From contig JAYKAV010000411.1 of assembly GCA_035582835.1 (NCBI GenBank), positions 1,448,843 through 1,512,842 on the forward strand: a stretch of 64,000 nt of DNA, read 5' to 3'. Made by a program: the position numbers and the translations under genes. The DNA comes from Phoebastria nigripes. Lineage: Eukaryota > Chordata > Aves > Procellariiformes > Diomedeidae. Below the pieces are notes generated by a model. The model saw nothing but the letters and a program-made list of their open reading frames with translations. It had not been told where the DNA came from and ran no database searches. This document shows positions 24,631-64,000 of this stretch, piece by piece; the first letter of the stretch is position 1, and every line of letters begins with the position of its first letter.

Positions 24631-24876
24631 TTTGAGTTGAGGCACAAGCCACCACCAGTAAAGCACAATCCTTAAATTGGCTCATCATCATTCCAGTTCA
24701 GGCCAGGGCTTTAATTAAAGGGCTCCTCGTGTTATATTCCATTGAAATGAATGTAAACCTGTCTGCCTTTCTTTTGGTGATGGACCTGCTTATGCTCTAT
24801 GTCTTCTACATCAAAAAGTTTTCAATCGGTGTAGAAACCCTGTAACAAAGATGGATTATCATGATATATAATCCTT

Positions 24877-61629
<36,753 letters not shown>

Positions 61630-61831
61630 CTGTAGATACATAAAAACATATAGTAAAACGGCCATGCCTTCTGCCCGTTACCAGAAATACCACAGTGAAA
61701 CATATTTTCATGGTCTGTTTTGAAAAAGGAAAAGACAGGTTGTGGGCAGAAGCATAAAAATAAATAAAAGGATAAACAGTGTGTCAGACTGGGAAGATAA
61801 TTCATCATTACGACTGTATTAAAACATTGTT

Positions 61832-61869
61832 AAGATTCTTCTACAGAAAAAAGATTCTTCTACAGAAAA
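61832..61869 (+). repeat. 19-bp tandem duplication
   Basis: AAGATTCTTCTACAGAAAA occurs twice in a row without a mismatch, in the intron upstream of the first PLEKHH2 exon seen. Confidence 0.85.
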
Positions 61870-62584
61870 AAAATTAATACAACTTTTCTTCATAGTACAA
61901 TTTTGTGGCTGCTACATGACATACTGCTTTTTTTCCCTGCTACCAAGAGTAGAAATTCCTTTGACAATAGCCCTGAAACTTTCCTCATGCAGGCTCATAG
62001 TCTTAGAAAGTGCTAACTTCCTTCATCTCCTTCCAAAACCGGCAAGAGTAAAGGGTACTTGGCACATTATACAATTTGGCTGCTAATTCTTCTGAAGTCG
62101 GCAAATTTAGCTTTTGGGAGGAATTGTGCTACGAGGCCTGTCCCAGACTCCTCCACCCTCTGCATGAAAGAAGGAGGTGTGTGGCAGAAGAGACATGGTG
62201 GATTCAGGTGCTACACAGGAAAAAAATGTGAAAAGCCACAGTAGAAATGGATAAAGACAGAGACCAGCACAACGTGAGGAGTGAGTGCAGGTCCCTTTTG
62301 AGAGGTGAGAGACCCTGATCCATTACATTATAATGAAGCCTAATAAATCACAGGCTCAACCTTTGCCCGGGGCCTCGGAAAACCCCTGCATTTTACATGA
62401 TTTATTTTGAAGGCTTTTCCAACAACGTGGAACAGAGGAGGCCAGAAAGAAACTTTTTAAAAACATTTTGTTACATTTTGGTAAGAGCTCTCTAGTCTGA
62501 TTTTGGTGAACAATACAATTATGACTTCTTTAAAAAGTAAACTGAAGTTTGAAATCATACTAGAAAGTACCTAAGGAAATGAAT

Positions 62585-62655
62585 ATATTATTTTATATTA
62601 TATATTATAATATAAATAATATTAATAATGGATAATAATTGTATTATTATAAGTT
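62585..62655. repeat. TA-rich low-complexity stretch
   Basis: About 70 bp made almost entirely of A and T with ATTAT/TAATA repeats. Confidence 0.8.
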
Positions 62656-64000
62656 AAGGACTTATTGGTTCTCAGGAAATACCTAGCTAAGACCTCCGTT
62701 CATCTGAAGAGGATGAAACATCAAATACTTAACATTGGGATACTCAATATTCAGCTTCAAAATTGTTCATAGAAAAGCATATGATACAAACAATGCAAAT
62801 GAAAATAATTTATTCCTTTTCCAGTTTACTACTTGGTTTTAAAATAATCATTCTGTCCTGTTTGTACTCGATTTCTGGGGTCTTTCAGTTTCTTTTTCTC
62901 TCTCTCTTTTTTTTCTCTCCCCAATTATGTTGTCAATCACATGAAACATCTCATCCAGACAAGGACACCGAGTCATCATTTTCTATCAATTGAAAACTGA
63001 AAACGGAGAAAATGAGTTTTCACTAACATAAAAAAAAAGCTGTGACTGACCTTCTAGTACTTTCTCATACGATATAAAAACCCAAAGTCTACATCGTAAT
63101 ACCACAACTCACTGTTGATACAAGAGCGACAAACATTTCACAATACGCATGGTTATGGTTGGGTCCCCAGTGAGTTGTTTTGCAAGAACAGTTCTAAGAA
63201 AATGATTGTCCCAGTCATTCATGTACTAACTGTCTGGACAGACGGACAAGGAGGAGATGAACCTTCGTTGTTCCTCTCTGGTCACATGTATTTAATTTTA
63301 TATTTGTACAACTTCATGTTGAGATTTTAACTTTGAGTTNAATTTTTAGACTTTTGAATTCTAAAGTTACTTTCCATCTGTCTTTTTGGTTTTATGTTCA
63401 AATAGAAGTTTGGTTTACAAGACTCACTTTAATATCGTGTTTAAGACATTTCTTTTTTAGTGAGTTGGGGATTCAGAAATCGAGGTTATTTCTGAATACA
63501 TGGTCAGCTAACATTCCACTGTAGTAAAAGCACTATGCTAAACCAAGTAAAAGCACAGCTACTTTATCAATAATGAATACTGTTAATACTCTATGATACT
63601 GACAGAAAACTCCTTCAGATATTTATAATGTGAAATTCACTGTTGATGAGTTGCAAGTTGTTCATCAATTTTCACAGTCAAANAATTTGTAAATGCACGT
63701 GATTGCCATGGCAGTAATTGGCAATTTATTTATATCCCAGAAGTAAAACTCAGTCCAGCTGTAAGGTTGTATCAGAAACCTGGCTGATTTAACAAATGGA
63801 AATAAAACCTGAAAATGCTGCTTGCCAGGTCCCCATAGCTGCTAGTGCAGCTCAACTAGCTCTGACTCAGCTTCAACCTGAAAACAACTAGTCTCTCTAG
63901 CAGTATCTAACGATCACTGAACCACGGTACAAGCATTAAGCAGTAGTGCTGCGCTTCTACGNAACAGTTTGAGTTCTGGATAATACCGTGCACTACAGAC

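Larger units (their letters stand above)
61630..64000 (-). other. PLEKHH2 5' intron, open at the right edge
   Basis: No exon encoding the human N-terminal segment ending RELLAEK was found here, so the first coding exon(s) should lie beyond 64000. It contains the 19-bp tandem duplication, a TA-rich stretch and four of the isolated Ns or fewer. The longest plus-strand frames start without ATG or look random. Confidence 0.6.

Noticed and set aside
62059..62244. Plus-strand frame resembling a small secreted Cys-containing peptide (hydrophobic start, four Cys)
   Set aside because: It begins at TTG, not ATG, the Cys spacing fits no defensin pattern I know, and it lies within a PLEKHH2 intron.

Overview
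This is a vertebrate nuclear window, most likely from a bird. The genes are intron-rich with standard GT-AG splice sites, the intergenic DNA is AT-rich, and there is one CpG island. A full-length solo LTR of a type common in bird genomes sits in an intron, and there are relics of old amniote repeats (MIR/CORE-SINE-like and L3/CR1-like). About 19 isolated single Ns suggest a draft assembly. There are no bacterial operons, CRISPR arrays or tRNA/rRNA genes, and most long open frames here are chance frames.

Two protein genes lie head-to-tail on the minus strand, in the order known from human chromosome 2p21. PLEKHH2 fills about 24.9-61.6 kb and continues past the right edge. I could place 28 coding exons that join in phase from the N-terminal coiled coil to the stop codon (1459 codons, against about 1493 residues in human); only the first ~40 residues are missing. 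DYNC2LI1, the light intermediate chain of the dynein-2 motor for retrograde ciliary transport, starts in the CpG island at about 19.04 kb and runs left to at least 4.63 kb. Twelve exons join in phase (333 codons); the last ~20 codons expected from human were not found. Splice junctions were set by matching against the human proteins recalled from memory and by requiring phase continuity.

Layout: 1-4.6 kb is intergenic, with a possible plus-strand terminal exon at the very left edge and a weak, possible ABCG8 relic near 0.9-1.1 kb. 4.6-19.0 kb is DYNC2LI1. 18.6-19.5 kb is a CpG-island promoter with a ZNF143-type element, an overlapping upstream ORF and a possible divergent plus-strand exon. 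19.5-24.6 kb is intergenic and holds a diverged direct repeat (20.4 and 22.05 kb). 24.9-61.6 kb is PLEKHH2, with a 595-bp solo LTR (5-bp target duplication) at 44.9-45.5 kb and a small duplicated segment at 37.1/38.0 kb. 61.6-64 kb is a 5' intron of PLEKHH2.

I see no new multi-gene system. The items most worth a check are the gene content left of DYNC2LI1 (where ABCG5/ABCG8 would be expected), the splice-dependent uORF of DYNC2LI1, a Trp-to-Leu change in the PLEKHH2 MyTH4 domain, the duplicated intergenic unit with exon-like borders, and a nested hairpin at 25.8 kb.
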